Below are positions 1 to 9,456 of a DNA stretch of 56,257 nt, piece after piece. The translations under genes and the position numbers were made by a program. Origin of the DNA: Flavobacteriales bacterium UBA1494 (GTDB lineage Bacteria; Bacteroidota; Bacteroidia; Flavobacteriales_E; Vicingaceae); contig CAJJAT010000032.1 of NCBI GenBank assembly GCA_905182175.1, positions 1 to 56,257 on the forward strand, written 5' to 3'. How positions within the stretch are numbered: the first letter of the stretch is position 1; each line of letters opens with the position of its first letter. The notes beneath the pieces were generated by a model, which saw nothing but the letters and a program-made list of their open reading frames with translations, made no database searches and was not told the origin of the DNA.

Positions 1-3000
1 GAAGGTACACCAAGTGGATTCAATACAATATCTACCGGAGTTCCGTCATCTAAGAAAGGCATGTCTTCATGACGTACAATCTTAGCAACAATACCTTTGT
101 TACCATGACGACCCGCCATCTTATCCCCTACTTTCAACTTACGTTTCTTAGCTAAATAAACCTTAGCCAATTTCATAATTCCAACCGGAAGCTCATCTCC
201 TACTGTTAAGGCATATTTCTTGCGCTTATACTTTCCCTGAATCTCTGTTGCTTTCATGTTATGATTGTGCAACATGGTTTTAATCGTCTGATTTAACTCA
301 TCTGATGTAGTCCAGTTTTTGTAATCAATGAAAGCAAAATCATCAATTCGTTGAAGTACTTTTTGGGTAAATTTAGTACCCTTTGGAATTAACTCTTCGT
401 TATAATAGTTCTGAATTCCCTGAGCAGTTTTACCATTTACTACAGTATACAATTTCTCAACTAATCTTTCCTTCAGATCGGCAAGCTCTTTCCTTTGCTC
501 TTCGTCTAATTTCAGAACCACGTTTTTCTCATCGGCTCTAGATTTTCTATCCTTTACAGCTCTTTCAAATAATTTCTTTCCTACAACAACACCTATTGTT
601 GATGGTGGAACTTTTAATGAAGCATCTTTTACATCTCCTGCTTTATCTCCAAAGATTGCTCTTAATAACTTTTCTTCAGGAGTTGGATCAGACTCTCCTT
701 TAGGCGTAATCTTTCCAATTAAAATGTCGCCTTCTTTTACCTTGGCTCCAATTCTAATAAGTCCGTTTTCATCTAAATCAGCTGTAGCTTCTTCACTAAC
801 GTTTGGAATATCTGCAGTTAATTCTTCTACTCCTCTTTTAGTATCTCTAACTTCCAATGTAAATTCATCAACATGAACTGATGTAAACCAGTCTTCAGAA
901 ACCACTTTTTCAGAAATTACAATTGCATCCTCAAAGTTGTAACCCTTCCATGGCATAAACGCCACTTTTAAGTTTCGTCCTAAAGCTAATTCCCCACCTT
1001 GTGTTGCATAACCCTCGCAAAGTACTTGTCCTTTTTCAACTTTATCACCTTTCATCACAATTGGATTCAAGTTGATTGTTGTACTTTGGTTTGTTTTCTT
1101 GTACTTCGTTAAATTATATGTTTTAGTTGGTTCAGTAAATGAGACCAATTCCTCTTCTTTCGATCGCTCGTAAGTGACAATAATCTTATTGGCATCAACA
1201 AATTCAATAACACCAGGTCCTTCAGCGTTAATTAAAACTCTAGAATCAACAGCAACTTGCTTCTCTAAACCTGTTCCGACTATTGGGGCATCAGGTTGTA
1301 ACAAGGGAACTGCCTGACGTTGCATGTTAGATCCCATCAATGCTCTGTTTGCATCATCGTGCTCCAAAAATGGAATCAACGATGCTGCAATAGATGCAAT
1401 TTGATTTGGAGAAACATCCATCAAAGTAACCTCTTCAGGCTTAGCCAATGGAAAGTCACCTTCATATCTAGCTTTAACAACTTCAGTCTGGAATTTACCA
1501 TCCCCACCGACCACAGCGTTAGCCTGTGCAATAGTTTGAGAGTCTTCCTCTTCAGCACTTAAATAAATAACTTCTTTATCACTTAACCCTACTGTACTAT
1601 TTGCAACTTTTCTATATGGAGTCTCAATAAACCCGAGTCTATTTACTTTTGCATAAACACACAATGAAGATATCAACCCAATATTTGGACCTTCAGGAGT
1701 TTCAATCGGGCAAAGCCTTCCGTAATGAGTATAATGAACATCACGTACCTCGAAACCTGCTCTTTCTCTCGACAGGCCTCCGGGCCCTAGTGCAGACATT
1801 CTTCGTTTGTGTGTAACCTCTGATAATGGATTTGTTTGATCCATAAACTGAGATAACTGATTCGTACCGAAGAAAGAATTAATTACCGCGGATAATGTCT
1901 TTGCATTAATCAAATCGGCAGGAGTAAACACTTCGTTATCTCTAACATTCATTCGCTCACGTATAGTTCTAGCCATTCTAGCTAAACCTACACCAAATTG
2001 GTTATATAATTGCTCCCCAACCGTTCTAACTCTTCTGTTAGACAAGTGATCAATATCATCTACATCGGCCTTTGAGTTTATCAACTCAATTAAGTACTTA
2101 ATGATAGAAATGATGTCTTCTCTAGTTAAAATTTTTGTGTTAGGCTCAATACTTAAACCTAGCTTTTTGTTGATTCTGTATCGCCCAACTTCGCCTAAAT
2201 CATAACGGGTCTCAGAGAAGAATAATTTATCAATTACACCTCTTGCAGTTTCCTCATCTGGCGGCTCAGAATTTCTAAGTTGACGGTAGATATGCTCTAC
2301 AGCTTCTTTCTCCGAATTTGAGGGATCTTTCTGCAACGTATTGTAGATAATCGCGAAATCCGCAGAATTTACATCTTCTTTGTGGAGAATAATAGTTTTC
2401 GTACCTGATTCAAGAATTAAATCTATGTGCTCTTTTTCTATTATCGTTTCACGGTCAACAACAACTTCATTTCGCTCAATAGACACGACCTCTCCAGTAT
2501 CTTCATCTACAAAATCCTCAACCCAAGTTCTCAGAACTCTTGCCGCTAATTTTCTACCTTGAACTCTTTTTACTGCCGCTTTGCTAACTTTAATTTCGTC
2601 CGCTAAATCGAAAATGTCCAAAATGTCTTTGTCAAACTCAAACCCAATTGCTCTAAGTAATGTCGTAACAGGTAACTTTTTCTTTCTGTCGATGTACGCA
2701 TACATCACGTTATTTATATCTGTAGCAAACTCAATCCAAGAACCTTTAAATGGAATTACTCTAGCAGAATAAAGCTTTGTTCCATTGGCATGTCTCGACT
2801 GACCAAAAAATACACCGGGAGACCTGTGTAGTTGAGAAACAATTACTCTTTCTGCGCCGTTTACAAGGAATGTTCCTTTCGGAGTCATGTAAGGAATTGT
2901 ACCAAGGTAAACGTCTTGTACAATTGTTTCGAAATCCTCGTGCTCGGGATCGGTACAATAAAGTTTTAGTTTAGCTTTTAGTGGAACGCTATAAGTCAAA

Positions 3001-3278
3001 CCTCTATCAATACATTCTTCAATGCTGTAGCGAGGTGGATCAACAAAATAATCTAAAAATTCTAATACGAACTGATTTCTAGCATCAGTAATCGGAAAAT
3101 TTTCACTAAAAACTCTATATAGACCTTCTGTATCTCTGAATTCCGGAGACGTGTCTAATTGAAAGAAATCCTGAAAAGATTTTAATTGTATATCTAAAAA
3201 GTCAGGATATTCTAATTTATTTTTTATGGATGCAAAACTAACTCTGTTTTGCAATTTTAATAATGAAGCGTTAGCCAT
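1..3278 (-). CDS. rpoB: RNA polymerase beta subunit, 3' end cut by window edge
   Basis: This is the beta subunit of RNA polymerase, which forms much of the active-site cleft and the rifampicin pocket. About 1092 N-terminal codons are present, of roughly 1270 usual in Bacteroidota; the C-terminal part lies beyond the left edge. The protein starts [20 protein letters not shown] and continues with the beta protrusion and lobe sequence, including the block ending [20 protein letters not shown], which is typical of the N-terminal Rpb2 domains. The frame is open from the ATG at 3278 to position 1. It lies 110 bp downstream of rplL, as in most bacteria, and a long hairpin fills that gap. rpoC is expected just outside the window. 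The identification is secure; only the end is missing. Confidence 0.98.
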   Translation of the reverse strand, partial: MANASLLKLQNRVSFASIKNKLEYPDFLDIQLKSFQDFFQLDTSPEFRDTEGLYRVFSENFPITDARNQFVLEFLDYFVDPPRYSIEECIDRGLTYSVPLKAKLKLYCTDPEHEDFETIVQDVYLGTIPYMTPKGTFLVNGAERVIVSQLHRSPGVFFGQSRHANGTKLYSARVIPFKGSWIEFATDINNVMYAYIDRKKKLPVTTLLRAIGFEFDKDILDIFDLADEIKVSKAAVKRVQGRKLAARVLRTWVEDFVDEDTGEVVSIERNEVVVDRETIIEKEHIDLILESGTKTIILHKEDVNSADFAIIYNTLQKDPSNSEKEAVEHIYRQLRNSEPPDEETARGVIDKLFFSETRYDLGEVGRYRINKKLGLSIEPNTKILTREDIISIIKYLIELINSKADVDDIDHLSNRRVRTVGEQLYNQFGVGLARMARTIRERMNVRDNEVFTPADLINAKTLSAVINSFFGTNQLSQFMDQTNPLSEVTHKRRMSALGPGGLSRERAGFEVRDVHYTHYGRLCPIETPEGPNIGLISSLCVYAKVNRLGFIETPYRKVANSTVGLSDKEVIYLSAEEEDSQTIAQANAVVGGDGKFQTEVVKARYEGDFPLAKPEEVTLMDVSPNQIASIAASLIPFLEHDDANRALMGSNMQRQAVPLLQPDAPIVGTGLEKQVAVDSRVLINAEGPGVIEFVDANKIIVTYERSKEEELVSFTEPTKTYNLTKYKKTNQSTTINLNPIVMKGDKVEKGQVLCEGYATQGGELALGRNLKVAFMPWKGYNFEDAIVISEKVVSEDWFTSVHVDEFTLEVRDTKRGVEELTADIPNVSEEATADLDENGLIRIGAKVKEGDILIGKITPKGESDPTPEEKLLRAIFGDKAGDVKDASLKVPPSTIGVVVGKKLFERAVKDRKSRADEKNVVLKLDEEQRKELADLKERLVEKLYTVVNGKTAQGIQNYYNEELIPKGTKFTQKVLQRIDDFAFIDYKNWTTSDELNQTIKTMLHNHNMKATEIQGKYKRKKYALTVGDELPVGIMKLAKVYLAKKRKLKVGDKMAGRHGNKGIVAKIVRHEDMPFLDDGTPVDIVLNPLGVP

Positions 3279-3319
3279 CTGAAGAAGTGTTTATTAGTAC
3301 TTAGATATAAACATAAAAG

Positions 3320-3363
3320 GGTTTAGTCCTCACCCCGATAAACATCGGAGTGAGATCTAAACC
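3320..3363 (-). promoter_or_regulatory. Hairpin between rplL and rpoB (attenuator or processing site candidate)
   Basis: Arms 3320-3339 and 3344-3363 with a four-base loop form a 20-position stem. On the plus strand three positions do not pair (3334/3349, 3328/3355, 3327/3356). In the minus-strand RNA two of these become G-U wobbles and only an A-A mismatch remains. A short T-run follows in the transcript. In E. coli the same interval carries an attenuator and an RNase III site; equivalence here is inference from position and shape. Confidence 0.55.
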
Positions 3364-3388
3364 TAAAAATTGTTGGTTGTGCTTTTTA

Positions 3389-3763
3389 TTACTTGAGTTC
3401 AACTTCAGCTCCAGCGTCTTCTAATTGGGTTTTAAGGCTTTCTGCCTCGTCTTTAGATACACCTTCTTTAAGTGCTTTTGGTGCTGCATCAACTAATCCT
3501 TTCGCCTCTTTAAGACCTAGACCAGTTAATTCTTTTACAAGTTTTACAACTGCTAATTTAGATCCACCCGGAGCAACCAAGATAACGTCAAATTCCGTTT
3601 TCTCTTCAGTTCCAGCATCTCCATCTGCAGCAGGACCAGCCATAGCCACAGCAGCAGCAGCAGGCTCAATACCGTACTCATCCTTAAGGATAGTTGCTAA
3701 TTCGTTTACATCTTTTACTGTCAAGTTTACCAACTCTTCAGCAAGCGCTTTTAAATCCGCCAT
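3389..3763 (-). CDS. rplL: 50S ribosomal protein L7/L12
   Basis: L7/L12 is the flexible stalk protein of the large ribosomal subunit, present as dimers bound to L10, and it recruits translational GTPases such as EF-Tu and EF-G. The 124-residue protein has the expected layout. An N-terminal dimerisation domain (about residues 1-33) is followed by an Ala/Gly-rich hinge (about 36-52) and a C-terminal globular domain with [20 protein letters not shown] and the helix [20 protein letters not shown]. Length and charge match the family. It follows rplJ by 54 bp in the rplKAJL-rpoBC operon, and a hairpin separates it from rpoB. Dosage relative to rpoB is probably set at that hairpin. Confidence 0.98.
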   Translation of the reverse strand: MADLKALAEELVNLTVKDVNELATILKDEYGIEPAAAAVAMAGPAADGDAGTEEKTEFDVILVAPGGSKLAVVKLVKELTGLGLKEAKGLVDAAPKALKEGVSKDEAESLKTQLEDAGAEVELK

Positions 3764-3817
3764 TTTATTTTGTTTTTATTTATTTAATTTATATGAATTG
3801 AGAGTGCGTACACAATT

Positions 3818-4339
3818 TTAAGCTTCCTTTTCAGAAAGTGTTTTAACTAATCCCGCAATAGTATTCCCACCTGATTGAAGTGCGGAAATAACATTTTTAG
3901 CAGGAGATTGAAGCAACAGGATGATGTCTCCAATAAGTTCTTCTCTTGACTTGATTTGGACTAATGCATCAATTTGGTCATCTCCAATGTAAATAGCCTC
4001 TTCAATAAACGCAGCCTTTAATATTGGCCGGTCATTTTTCTTTCTAAACTCTTTGATCAGTTTAGCAGGAGCGTTTCCTACTTCTGAAAAAAGAATTGAT
4101 GTGCTACCTTTCAATACATCATAAAACTCTTCATAACTACCTTCAGCGGCTTCTAAAGCTTTTCTTAATAATGTATTCTTTACAACATTTAAAGATACAT
4201 CTCTCTTGTACGCTGCTCTTCTTAATTTCGAGGAAGTCTCTGCGTCTAGTTCTGAGACATCGGCTAAGTAGAAGATGTTGTTTTCATTCAACTTCGCTGA
4301 TAAATTCTTTACGATTTCGTGCTTTTCTTGTTTTGTCAT
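3818..4339 (-). CDS. rplJ: 50S ribosomal protein L10
   Basis: L10 forms the base of the ribosomal stalk, binds 23S rRNA near the L11 site and carries the L7/L12 dimers on its C-terminal helix. The 173-residue protein starts MTKQEKHEIVKNLSAKLNEN. The body has the L10 fold with NVVKNTLLRKALEAAEGSYE and the segment GSTSILFSEVGNAPAKLIKE. The C-terminal helix ends in GNTIAGLVKTLSEKEA and is the L7/L12-binding part. It lies 35 bp after rplA and 54 bp before rplL. The short rplA-rplJ gap leaves no room for the long L10 leader RNA known from Gammaproteobacteria and Firmicutes, so autoregulation of that kind is not visible. Confidence 0.98.
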   Translation of the reverse strand: MTKQEKHEIVKNLSAKLNENNIFYLADVSELDAETSSKLRRAAYKRDVSLNVVKNTLLRKALEAAEGSYEEFYDVLKGSTSILFSEVGNAPAKLIKEFRKKNDRPILKAAFIEEAIYIGDDQIDALVQIKSREELIGDIILLLQSPAKNVISALQSGGNTIAGLVKTLSEKEA

Positions 4340-4374
4340 TTCTAAATAGGATAGAATGTTGAATATTTAGTCCG

Positions 4375-5064
4375 TTATATATCTTTTGGATCAATGTGTA
4401 TACCCGGGGTCATAGTTCCTGACACACAAATACTCTTCACATATATACCTTTTGATGAGGAAGGCTTCAACTTAATAATAGTTTGAAGCATTTCTGAAGC
4501 ATTTTCTCTAATCTGATCTGCGTCAAAAGAGACTCTTCCAACAGATGAGTGAATAATGCCATACTTATCTACTTTAAAGTCAATTTTCCCGCCTTTTACA
4601 TCAGCAACAGCTTTGCCTACATCCATAGTAACGGTACCTGATTTTGGATTAGGCATCAGACCTCTTGGTCCTAACACACGACCTAAAGCTCCAACTTTAC
4701 CCATAACACTTGGCATAGTAACAATAACATCAACGTCAGTCCATCCACCTTTGATCTTAGCAACATATTCATCAAGACCAACGTAGTCAGCACCAGCTGC
4801 TAAAGCTTCAGCCTCTTTATCAGGAGTCACCAAAGCTAAAACAGTTACTGTTTTACCAACACCATGTGGCAATGTTACAGTACCTCTCACCATTTGATTT
4901 GCTTTTCTAGGATCAACACCCAGTCTAACACTTAAATCAACTGATGAATCAAACTTAGTTGTCGCTAATTTCTTCACAAGTGAAGAAGCTTCCTTTAAAG
5001 AATATAATTTATCCTTTTCAATTTTTGCTACCGCGTCTTTACGCTTTTTCGTCAATGTTGCCAT
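4375..5064 (-). CDS. rplA: 50S ribosomal protein L1
   Basis: L1 forms the mobile L1 stalk of the 50S subunit and helps release deacylated tRNA from the E site; in many bacteria it also represses translation of its own operon. The 229-residue product has the standard length. It starts [20 protein letters not shown] and has the family signature [19 protein letters not shown]. The RNA-binding segment [20 protein letters not shown] is also clear. It sits 20 bp after rplK and 35 bp before rplJ. Whether it autoregulates here cannot be judged from the sequence alone. Confidence 0.98.
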   Translation of the reverse strand: MATLTKKRKDAVAKIEKDKLYSLKEASSLVKKLATTKFDSSVDLSVRLGVDPRKANQMVRGTVTLPHGVGKTVTVLALVTPDKEAEALAAGADYVGLDEYVAKIKGGWTDVDVIVTMPSVMGKVGALGRVLGPRGLMPNPKSGTVTMDVGKAVADVKGGKIDFKVDKYGIIHSSVGRVSFDADQIRENASEMLQTIIKLKPSSSKGIYVKSICVSGTMTPGIHIDPKDI

Positions 5065-5084
5065 GTTTCTTTATTTTAACCTAA

Positions 5085-5522
5085 CTACTCAGGTTTTGGT
5101 CCCTTAACTGTAATCCCCATGCTTCTTGCTGTTCCTGCAACCATACTCATAGCTGCATTCATTTTAAAAGCATTTAGATCTTCCATTTTATCCTCTGCTA
5201 TCTCTTTAATCTGATCCCAGCTTACAGAAGCTACTTTTTTTCTGTTGGATTCCGGTGAACCTGACTTAATTTTAGCCATCTCTAACAACTGAACCGCTGC
5301 TGGAGGAGTTTTAATTACAAAATCGAAAGATTTATCTCCGTAAACGGTAATAACTACAGGCAACACCTTTCCGGCTTTATCCTGGGTCCTTCCATTAAAC
5401 TGCTTACAGAAATCCATTATATTCACACCCTTTGCACCTAAAGCAGGTCCAACTGGAGGAGATGGATTCGCTGCTCCACCTTTAATCTGTAATTTAATTA
5501 TTCCACTAATTTCTTTAGCCAT
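5085..5522 (-). CDS. rplK: 50S ribosomal protein L11
   Basis: L11 binds the GTPase-associated region of 23S rRNA and is needed for RelA-dependent stringent response in organisms with ribosome-bound synthetases. The 145-residue protein starts [20 protein letters not shown]. It carries the proline-rich N-terminal signature [20 protein letters not shown] and the C-terminal rRNA-binding domain ending [16 protein letters not shown]. Length and motifs are typical. It lies 22 bp downstream of nusG and 20 bp upstream of rplA, inside the conserved secE-nusG-rplKAJL-rpoB operon. Confidence 0.98.
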   Translation of the reverse strand: MAKEISGIIKLQIKGGAANPSPPVGPALGAKGVNIMDFCKQFNGRTQDKAGKVLPVVITVYGDKSFDFVIKTPPAAVQLLEMAKIKSGSPESNRKKVASVSWDQIKEIAEDKMEDLNAFKMNAAMSMVAGTARSMGITVKGPKPE

Positions 5523-5544
5523 TGCTTGCTATTTATAATGTCAA

Positions 5545-6096
5545 TTATGATTCTTTTTCTACCTGAAGGAAACTCAATTCTAATGGCTGTTTTCTTCCAA
5601 AAATCTTTACCATTACCATTAACTTTTTCTTCTCTTCGTTTATTTCTTCGATACTACCATTAAAACCATTAAAAGGTCCATCAATAACTTTGATAGACTC
5701 TCCAACTATGAAAGGTATATTCATTTCTTCATCACTATCAGCAAGCTCATCGACCTTTCCTAAGATTCGGTTAATTTCACTTTGTCTTAGTGGAAGTGGC
5801 TCACCTCTTTTTTCCGCACCCAAAAAACCAATTACATTGGTAGTCTTTTGAATCAGGTGAGGAATTTCTCCAACTAAATTAGCTTCTATAAGAATATAAC
5901 CAGGAAAGAAACTTCTTTCCTTACTTACTTTCTTTCCATTTCTAATCTGATAAACTTTCTCTGTAGGAATTAGAATCTGACTAACATAGTCCCCTAATTT
6001 CAACCGACTAATCTCATCCTCGATATAAAGTTTAACCTTCTTCTCTTTCCCACTAATTGCCCTAATGACGTACCACTTTTTATTATTATCGCTCAT
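5545..6096 (-). CDS. nusG: Transcription termination/antitermination factor NusG
   Basis: NusG binds the RNA polymerase clamp, affects pausing, and links polymerase to Rho or to the leading ribosome. The 183-residue protein has an N-terminal NGN domain starting KWYVIRAISGKEKKVKLYIE, with the conserved FFPGYILIEANL strand. The C-terminal KOW domain contains the segment PFIVGESIKVIDGPFNGFNG. The length suits a single-KOW housekeeping NusG rather than the longer UpxY/LoaP-type paralogues common in Bacteroidota. It is 18 bp downstream of secE and 22 bp upstream of rplK. Confidence 0.98.
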   Translation of the reverse strand: MSDNNKKWYVIRAISGKEKKVKLYIEDEISRLKLGDYVSQILIPTEKVYQIRNGKKVSKERSFFPGYILIEANLVGEIPHLIQKTTNVIGFLGAEKRGEPLPLRQSEINRILGKVDELADSDEEMNIPFIVGESIKVIDGPFNGFNGSIEEINEEKKKLMVMVKIFGRKQPLELSFLQVEKES

Positions 6097-6114
6097 GTCT
6101 ATCTCGTATCAGTC

Positions 6115-6306
6115 TTAAATGATTTCGTAGATTTTCTCCATCAACGTGCTAAAAGATGTGTCCATCAAAAAAATAATAAGAGAAATAATGATCGAAGCAA
6201 TCATCACAACGACACCACTACTTTGCAATTCGCTCCATGTTGGCCAACTTACCTTGTTCAGTAATTCGTCAGTTGATTCCTCTACGTATGTTCTTAACTT
6301 CGACAT
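6115..6306 (-). CDS. secE: Preprotein translocase subunit SecE
   Basis: SecE clamps the two halves of SecY in the Sec translocon of the inner membrane. The product has 63 residues from the ATG at 6306 (MSKLRTYVEESTDELLNKVS). It has an amphipathic N-terminal helix containing the conserved Trp-Pro-Thr-Trp element and one transmembrane helix (VVMIASIIISLIIFLMD). An in-frame ATG at 6324 would add six residues but lies inside the tRNA-Trp gene, so the 6306 start is preferred. It is followed closely by nusG. The tuf-tRNA-Trp-secE order is a widely conserved arrangement. Confidence 0.95.
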   Translation of the reverse strand: MSKLRTYVEESTDELLNKVSWPTWSELQSSGVVVMIASIIISLIIFLMDTSFSTLMEKIYEII

Positions 6307-6321
6307 AATTTTTATTCTCTG

Positions 6322-6394
6322 CACGGGTGGAGAGACTCGAACTCCCAGCCAATGGTTTTGGAGACCACTACTCTACCAATTGAGCTACACCCGT
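6322..6394 (-). tRNA. tRNA-Trp (CCA)
   Basis: The reverse strand folds into a complete cloverleaf of 73 nt. The acceptor stem is ACGGGTG/CACCCGT, the T-arm contains GTTCGAGTC, and the anticodon loop is CTCCAAA with anticodon CCA. The 3' CCA is not encoded. It lies between tuf and secE, only 15 nt before the secE start codon, so it is probably cut out of the operon transcript. Confidence 0.97.
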
Positions 6395-6408
6395 ATGTTT
6401 TAAAATTC

Positions 6409-6445
6409 ACGAAAAGGCGTCGATTAAAAATCAACACCTTTTCGT
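6409..6445 (-). promoter_or_regulatory. 17-bp hairpin between tuf and tRNA-Trp
   Basis: Arms 6409-6425 and 6429-6445 flank a three-base loop. Fifteen pairs are Watson-Crick and two (6418/6436 and 6421/6433) are G-U in the minus-strand RNA, while they would be C-A mismatches in plus-strand RNA. It sits 20 nt after the tuf stop codon and 14 nt before the tRNA. It may act as a partial terminator, an mRNA 3'-end stabiliser, or a processing signal. The T-run after the stem is interrupted, so full termination is doubtful. Confidence 0.5.
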
Positions 6446-6465
6446 AAGTTTTGTTTACCTATTGA

Positions 6466-7653
6466 CTACTCAATAATTTCAGTAACTTGACCTGCCCCAA
6501 CTGTTCTGCCGCCCTCTCTGATTGCAAACTGAAGACCTTTATTAATTGCAACTTTGTTAATTAAATTAACAGTAATCGTCACGTTATCACCAGGCATTAC
6601 CATTTCTCTTCCTTCTTCTAGGAAAATCTCTCCTGTTACATCGGTTGTTCTAATGTAAAATTGTGGACGGTATCTATTTTGAAATGGAGTATGACGTCCA
6701 CCTTCCTCTTTCTTCAAGATATAAACTTCAGCCTTAAATTTAGTATGAGGTGTAATTGATCCTGGCTTAGCCATTACCATACCTCTACCAATTTGAGATT
6801 TTTCAACACCTCTTAACAACAAACCAACATTATCACCTGCTTCGCCTCTGTCTAATATCTTTCTAAACATTTCAACACCTGTTACAACAGACTTTAAACC
6901 TTCAGCTCCCATGCCCATAATTTGAACTTCTTCACCTGAGTTGATGATACCAGTTTCAATTCTACCTGTCGCAACAGTACCTCTACCTGTAATAGAAAAT
7001 ACATCTTCAATTGGCATCAAAAAAGGCTTTTCAGTTTCTCTTGGAGGAATTGGAATAAAACTATCAACAGCATCCATCAATTCCATTACCTTATCTTCCC
7101 ACTGTGCTTCTCCGTTCAATGCACCTAATGCAGAACCGGAGATAATTGGTGTATTGTCACCATCAAAATCATAGAAAGATAACAACTCTCTGATTTCCAT
7201 ATCAACTAATTCTAATAACTCTTCATCATCAACCATATCTGCTTTGTTCATAAAAACAACAATGGTAGGTACACCTACCTGACGAGCTAACAAGATATGC
7301 TCTCTAGTTTGAGGCATTGGACCATCAGTGGAAGCCACAACTAAAATTGCTCCATCCATCTGAGCAGCTCCAGTAACCATGTTCTTAACGTAATCAGCGT
7401 GACCCGGACAATCAACGTGAGCATAGTGTCTTGTTTCTGTAGAGTACTCTACGTGAGATGAATTAATTGTAATACCTCTTTCTTTTTCTTCAGGGGCATT
7501 ATCAATTTTATCAAAGGCAACGGGTGCTGAGAAGCCTTTTTTAGCCAATACTGTTGTAATGGCAGCAGTTAATGTAGTCTTTCCGTGATCAACGTGACCA
7601 ATTGTACCAATATTTAAATGTGGTTTAGACCGGTCAAAATTTTCTTTAGCCAT
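6466..7653 (-). CDS. tuf: Elongation factor Tu
   Basis: EF-Tu delivers aminoacyl-tRNA to the ribosomal A site as a GTP complex. The 395-residue protein has the complete three-domain layout. The G domain has the P-loop GHVDHGKT (residues 19-26), the switch I region with [12 protein letters not shown], the DCPGH switch II motif and the NKAD specificity motif. Domains II and III follow, ending [11 protein letters not shown]. Only one tuf copy is in the window. It lies between a four-tRNA cluster upstream and tRNA-Trp downstream, the same organisation as the tufB locus of E. coli with an added tRNA-Trp. Confidence 0.99.
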   Translation of the reverse strand: MAKENFDRSKPHLNIGTIGHVDHGKTTLTAAITTVLAKKGFSAPVAFDKIDNAPEEKERGITINSSHVEYSTETRHYAHVDCPGHADYVKNMVTGAAQMDGAILVVASTDGPMPQTREHILLARQVGVPTIVVFMNKADMVDDEELLELVDMEIRELLSFYDFDGDNTPIISGSALGALNGEAQWEDKVMELMDAVDSFIPIPPRETEKPFLMPIEDVFSITGRGTVATGRIETGIINSGEEVQIMGMGAEGLKSVVTGVEMFRKILDRGEAGDNVGLLLRGVEKSQIGRGMVMAKPGSITPHTKFKAEVYILKKEEGGRHTPFQNRYRPQFYIRTTDVTGEIFLEEGREMVMPGDNVTITVNLINKVAINKGLQFAIREGGRTVGAGQVTEIIE

Positions 7654-7709
7654 GACGTATTGCTTTTATTTGTTATTATAATTAATTAATGTATTCAATT
7701 TATATCTAG

Positions 7710-7781
7710 AGCCAATGAGGGGAATTGAACCCCTGACCTCTTCCTTACCAAGGAAACGCTCTACCCCTGAGCTACATCGGC
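7710..7781 (-). tRNA. tRNA-Thr (GGT)
   Basis: A 72-nt cloverleaf on the reverse strand. The acceptor stem starts GCCGATG and the T-arm contains GGTTCAATTCC. The anticodon loop TTGGTAA has anticodon GGT, which reads ACC/ACT codons. CCA is not encoded. It is the last of four tRNAs before tuf. Confidence 0.96.
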
Positions 7782-7817
7782 AATGATGTAATAATTTTTT
7801 ATTGATGAGAATAAAAG

Positions 7818-7891
7818 AGCGGGAAACCGGATTCGAACCGGCGACCCTCAGCTTGGAAGGCTGATGCTCTAGCCAGCTGAGCTACTCCCGC
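7818..7891 (-). tRNA. tRNA-Gly (TCC)
   Basis: A 74-nt cloverleaf on the reverse strand with acceptor stem GCGGGAG/TTCCCGC. The T-arm contains GGTTCGAATCC, and the anticodon stem TCAGC/GCTGA encloses the loop CTTCCAA with anticodon TCC. CCA is not encoded. It is part of the Thr-Tyr-Gly-Thr cluster upstream of tuf. Confidence 0.97.
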
Positions 7892-7924
7892 TTTTTAGAT
7901 TCATCAATATTTTTTGAAAGTATG

Positions 7925-8006
7925 TGGGGGGAGCAGGATTCGAACCTGCGAAGACGTAGTCAACAGATTTACAGTCTGTCCTCGTTGGCCGCTTGAGTAT
8001 CCCCCC
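7925..8006 (-). tRNA. tRNA-Tyr (GTA)
   Basis: An 82-nt class II tRNA with a long variable arm on the reverse strand. The acceptor stem is GGGGGGA/TCCCCCC, and the anticodon stem ACAGA/TCTGT encloses the loop CTGTAAA with anticodon GTA. The T-arm contains GGTTCGAATCC. CCA is not encoded. Confidence 0.97.
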
Positions 8007-8043
8007 AAATAATTTTCAAATATGTTAAAGAACGTTTCTTTTG

Positions 8044-8117
8044 AGCCGATGGAGGGATTCGAACCCCCGACCCGCTGATTACAAATCAGCTGCTCTGGCC
8101 AACTGAGCTACATCGGC
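8044..8117 (-). tRNA. tRNA-Thr (TGT)
   Basis: A 74-nt cloverleaf on the reverse strand with acceptor stem GCCGATG/CATCGGC. The anticodon stem GCTGA/TCAGC encloses the loop TTTGTAA with anticodon TGT, and the T-arm contains GGTTCGAATCC. It is the first tRNA of the tuf transcript, so the promoter should lie just upstream. Confidence 0.97.
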
Positions 8118-8167
8118 AAAAATTTCGACCTTATTTCTAACCACAAGTAGCTCTGAAATAAGGTCTG

Positions 8168-8175
8168 CAAATTTA
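8168..8175 (-). promoter_or_regulatory. Putative -7 box for the tRNA-tuf operon
   Basis: TAAATTTG on the minus strand matches the Bacteroidota -7 consensus TAnnTTTG. It is about 50 nt upstream of tRNA-Thr(TGT), in the 148-nt gap after hpf. No TTG is present at the usual 19-21 nt upstream, so the assignment rests on the -7 box and position only. Confidence 0.4.
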
Positions 8176-8265
8176 TGAAAGATTCTAATATCCCGAAATA
8201 AATTTCAAGGTTTTTTTCAAAGTCTTTTACATTTAGTGGTAAGTGCTTTAAAATGAAACTTTAAC

Positions 8266-8571
8266 CTACCTCATTCTTTCCTTTTCCTTGTGCTTTTTAG
8301 CTTGTCTTCGCAGTGCTTCGGTCACTTCTAGTGTCGCTGCTTCAAAGTTTTTGGAAACCTTCTTCGCAAATAAGTCATGTCCGGGCACAAATAATCGAAT
8401 CTCTACTTCCTTGTTTTCGAGCTCATGATTATTATCAACTTTCAAATAAACATCTGCACTAATTATCTTGTCGAAAAACTGAGTTAACTTATCAATTTTC
8501 TCCTGTATGAAGTCGATTAGCTTTTGATCTGCATCGAAGTTTACTGACCTTACATTCAATTTTACATTCAT
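8266..8571 (-). CDS. hpf: Ribosome hibernation-promoting factor / RaiA family
   Basis: A 101-residue protein of the HPF/YfiA family, which binds the 30S decoding region and stores ribosomes in inactive form during slow growth or stress. It starts MNVKLNVRSVNFDADQKLID and shows the beta-alpha-beta-beta-beta-alpha order of the family, with the basic C-terminal helix AATLEVTEALRRQAKKHKEK. It has the short form, lacking the extra C-terminal dimerisation domain of long HPF. It lies 12 bp downstream of xerC and upstream of the tRNA-tuf operon, a neighbourhood I recall as common in Bacteroidota. Short HPF and RaiA cannot be separated by eye. Confidence 0.9.
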   Translation of the reverse strand: MNVKLNVRSVNFDADQKLIDFIQEKIDKLTQFFDKIISADVYLKVDNNHELENKEVEIRLFVPGHDLFAKKVSKNFEAATLEVTEALRRQAKKHKEKERMR

Positions 8572-8583
8572 ATTATTTGGGGT

Positions 8584-9456
8584 TTATGCCCGAGGATGGG
8601 CTTGTTTGTATATATTCTTCAACTTTTCAATTGTATTGTGAGTGTAAATTTCTGTAGCAGATAAGTTCGCATGACCTAAGATTTCCTTTATCGTATTTAA
8701 ATCTGCTCCATTATTCAACATATGAGTAGCAAAGGTGTGCCTGAGCACATGAGGACTTTTTTTACTTGCAGTAGTTACTTGTCTAAGGTAATAATTTACC
8801 TTCCGATAAACAAACTTTGGGTACATTTTTTTACCAGAATCAGTAAGCAGTAAATTTTCGTCGTTCTTTACTTGCTGTCTTTGCTCTATATAACCATTTA
8901 TAGTAGCGATAACTTCTCTATGAAGCGGAACAATACGTTCCTTATTTCTCTTTCCCAAAACCTTCATACTCTGCTGAACAAAATTAACATCCGATAGCTT
9001 CACTCCAATTAATTCGCTCAAACGAATTCCTGAGGAATAAAGTAACTCTAGGATTAACCTATCTCGCACCCCTTTAAATGAATCTTCGAAAGCAAAGGAA
9101 TCTAGTAGATTGTCCATTTCCTTTTCCCGAATAAAGTTTGGCAAGGGTTTCGAGACTTTGGGAGATATTAATTTATCGGTAGGGTTTTTATCAATAACCC
9201 CCTCTCGCAGCATATATTTATAAAAAGACTTGATACTTGATATTTTACGGTTTACACTTTTACTTTGTGTTCCGTTTTCCAGTAAATCAACGACCCAAGA
9301 CCTTAAAGTTTCTGAATTCGCTAACTCAACACCCATCTCGTATCTAACCTGCAGATAGGCCTGTAATTGACTCAAGTCTGTTTTATAAGCCGTTATGGTA
9401 TGAACCGAGTAACGCTTATTTTTTTGCAAATAATCAAGGAAGTGAGATATGCGCAT
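8584..9456 (-). CDS. xerC: XerC/D-type tyrosine recombinase
   Basis: A tyrosine site-specific recombinase of the Xer type, expected to resolve chromosome dimers at dif with its partner and FtsK. The 290-residue protein has the N-terminal SAM-like core-binding domain (about residues 1-85) and a C-terminal catalytic domain. The catalytic residues are in place: R145 in SSGIRLSELIG, Lys near 169-172, H236 and R239 in HVLRHTFATH, H262 in LGHANL, and Y271. The start codon at 9456 directly abuts the T-run of the rpsU terminator, so it has almost no independent leader. Gene order rpsU-xerC-hpf argues for the housekeeping recombinase rather than an integrase. XerC versus XerD is not decided by sequence here. 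Confidence 0.92.
   Translation of the reverse strand: MRISHFLDYLQKNKRYSVHTITAYKTDLSQLQAYLQVRYEMGVELANSETLRSWVVDLLENGTQSKSVNRKISSIKSFYKYMLREGVIDKNPTDKLISPKVSKPLPNFIREKEMDNLLDSFAFEDSFKGVRDRLILELLYSSGIRLSELIGVKLSDVNFVQQSMKVLGKRNKERIVPLHREVIATINGYIEQRQQVKNDENLLLTDSGKKMYPKFVYRKVNYYLRQVTTASKKSPHVLRHTFATHMLNNGADLNTIKEILGHANLSATEIYTHNTIEKLKNIYKQAHPRA

Noticed and set aside
3393-3821. Plus-strand frame opposite rplL
   Set aside because: It is the complement of the clear rplL gene; serine/threonine-rich shadow translation with no family match.
4340-4374. L10 leader RNA before rplJ
   Set aside because: Only 35 nt lie between rplA and rplJ, too short for the known structured L10 leader.
6307-6324. Longer SecE start at 6324
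   Set aside because: The ATG lies inside the tRNA-Trp gene; the ATG at 6306 gives a normal SecE N-terminus.
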